From JAKVCB01 sp963578605 (GTDB lineage Bacteria > Planctomycetota > Planctomycetia > Pirellulales > Lacipirellulaceae): 7,587 nucleotides of DNA. Shown here one piece after another: positions 6,564-7,587 of this stretch (position 1 is its first letter; each line of letters starts with the position of its first letter). Below the pieces are notes generated by a model that had not been told where the DNA came from, did no database searches, and saw only the letters and a list, made by a program, of their open reading frames with translations. The position numbers and the translations under genes are program-made. The stretch covers positions 1 to 7,587 of the forward strand of contig CAUZEA010000188.1 in the NCBI GenBank assembly GCA_963578605.1, written 5' to 3'.

Positions 6564-7454
6564 TTATACGCCGGCCGTGTCGTTCGCCTGTTGTCTGGCA
6601 TAACCACGGTACACGCAGGCATAATTGATCGCGATCACACAGGTTGACACCACAACAAACAACAGCAGCAAATCCCAAAAATGGTGCATATTCATGTGAG
6701 ATTCAATCCAGGAAAACGGACCCACCAGAATGAAGTTGATCGACCCCAAAACGGCAGAGGTAGAGCCTGCGAAGTCCTTGTGCAAATAAACGGCCCCAAT
6801 ATTGGCGCAACCAAACACCAATCCTGCCATCGTTGCCCAGGCACACATGGCAATCACAATACTCACTGGGTTCACCCATCCCAATAATTGGCAAGCCAAG
6901 GTCCATGCAACAGGAACGATGCTCAGGCACAAACTACGCCACAGCAGCCGCTCGAGGTGCATACGTGTGAGTAGCCAGCGGGCGATCATCAAGGATGTCA
7001 AGTAGCTACCAACACTAAATGCCCCTAGCCAGGCATACGTGTCCTCCCGGTAGCCATATTGACTCACAAACCAAAATGGCATGGCGCCACAGTACCCCAG
7101 CATCAAGCCCGAACAACCAAAATAAACGACGGCATAACCCCAGAATCGCTTGTCGCGTATCACCCGTCTGTATTGCCGCATGTGTCAGCCTAGCCGCTCC
7201 CTTATGCGTCTGTCTCTTGCCTGGTGACTGGAGGCAGGGTTAGTTTCAGGCAAACGCAAGTAGCATAGGCCGAACACGCCAACCAGCATCACCAGGAATA
7301 TAATGTAGATGGTACGCCAGCCCATGAACGTCAGGATATAGCCGCCGACAATAGGTGCTAAAACAGGCATGGGACCTGTCACGCTTGCAGCCTTGGATAA
7401 CACTCTGGCGCTTTGTTTGCGTTGGTACACATCCACAATCAAAGCGCGACCGGT
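6564..7454 (-). pseudogene. Bcr/CflA-family drug-efflux MFS transporter, 5'-truncated and interrupted by an in-frame TGA
   Basis: Bcr/CflA proteins are 12-helix inner-membrane proton antiporters that expel drugs such as bicyclomycin or chloramphenicol. The 5' part (7454 down to 7188) encodes the TM4-TM5 linker GRALIVDVYQRKQSARVLSK, then APIVGGYILTFMGWR (TM5) and TM6 ending in LRLPET. A TGA (7187-7185) then falls in the central cytoplasmic loop. The same frame resumes after one codon with ATG (7181), giving 205 residues: RDKRFWGYAVVYFGCSGLML (TM7) through six hydrophobic segments to a TAA. About 110-120 N-terminal residues (TM1 to TM4) are missing: upstream of about 7455 the frame stays open but loses family resemblance. 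A complete transporter therefore cannot be made. The ATG three bases after the TGA could allow reinitiation of the C-terminal half. Family call firm, junction position approximate. Confidence 0.8.
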
Positions 7455-7587
7455 GGGTGTTGCAACCGAGATTTCTACTGCTTCGACACAACTGGGCTTC
7501 CCCCGATCTATGATCCAGGGCCTATGAGAAAATCTAGGTCTAGGGATCCGCTGGCTTGCCGTAGCGGAGAAGATTGCTGAGGCGTAG
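7455..7587 (-). other. Foreign segment joined to the efflux gene, with a 15-codon ORF tail at the edge
   Basis: On the minus strand the segment enters with an open frame reading LRLSNLLRYGKPADP, ending at TAG (7542-7540). This may be the C-terminus of a gene outside the window, possibly a transposase, but it is too short to assign. A second frame ends GGSPVVSKQ at TAG (7477-7475), and a third stays open into the efflux gene. Several overlapping, non-homologous open frames beside a severed gene suggest the end of a mobile or repeated element. No inverted terminal repeat could be confirmed. Confidence 0.35.

Noticed and set aside
6184..6678. 164-codon minus-strand frame overlapping the end of the efflux gene
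   Set aside because: It is out of frame with the clear MFS helices, with a Pro/Cys-rich translation and no family resemblance.
7185..7187. Selenocysteine or other programmed readthrough of the TGA in the efflux gene
   Set aside because: The position is a non-catalytic loop, no SECIS-like hairpin was evident directly downstream, and the gene is already 5'-truncated.

Overview
The window most likely comes from a planctomycete, probably a Pirellula/Rhodopirellula-type member of the Planctomycetota. The reasons are a PhyH-type dioxygenase of the WDHPGEDLYG...VYHYH...MMLKEPRV type, an OFA transporter opening with KERIVAPAGFNRW, a PEP-CTERM protein, and a SulP-carbonic anhydrase fusion. This assignment rests on remembered family resemblance, not on a marker gene. 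No rRNA, tRNA or CRISPR was seen.

Layout from left to right. 1-203 (- strand) is the left end of an IS3-family insertion sequence, with the start of its orfA running off the window edge. It sits inside a PhyH-family dioxygenase gene (- strand, 525 down to 204), cutting it off just before the expected iron-binding HxD motif. 827-2518 (- strand) is an intact oxalate/formate-antiporter (OFA) family MFS transporter, preceded on the same strand by a possible 42-codon small ORF. 3014-3595 (+ strand) encodes a short PEP-CTERM protein. 3741-6023 (- strand), convergent with it, is the largest gene: a SulP anion transporter, STAS domain and beta-carbonic-anhydrase-like domain in one 760-residue protein. 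6564 to about 7454 (- strand) is a Bcr/CflA-type drug-efflux MFS gene that has lost its 5' third and carries an in-frame TGA in the loop between its two halves. The last ~130 bases are unrelated to the efflux gene and probably belong to another element.

The two intact transporters handle small carboxylate or inorganic anions (oxalate/formate-type and bicarbonate/sulfate-type), but they are separated by an oppositely oriented gene and there is no operon. Three of the six larger genes are broken or of doubtful integrity, and at least one mobile element is present, so this looks like an accessory region undergoing rearrangement.

The most interesting feature is the carbonic anhydrase domain of the SulP fusion. 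It keeps the catalytic Asp-Arg pair and one zinc cysteine but has Gly and Asn in place of the other two zinc ligands, so it looks like a non-catalytic pseudo-carbonic anhydrase attached to an anion transporter. No wholly new multi-gene system was recognised.
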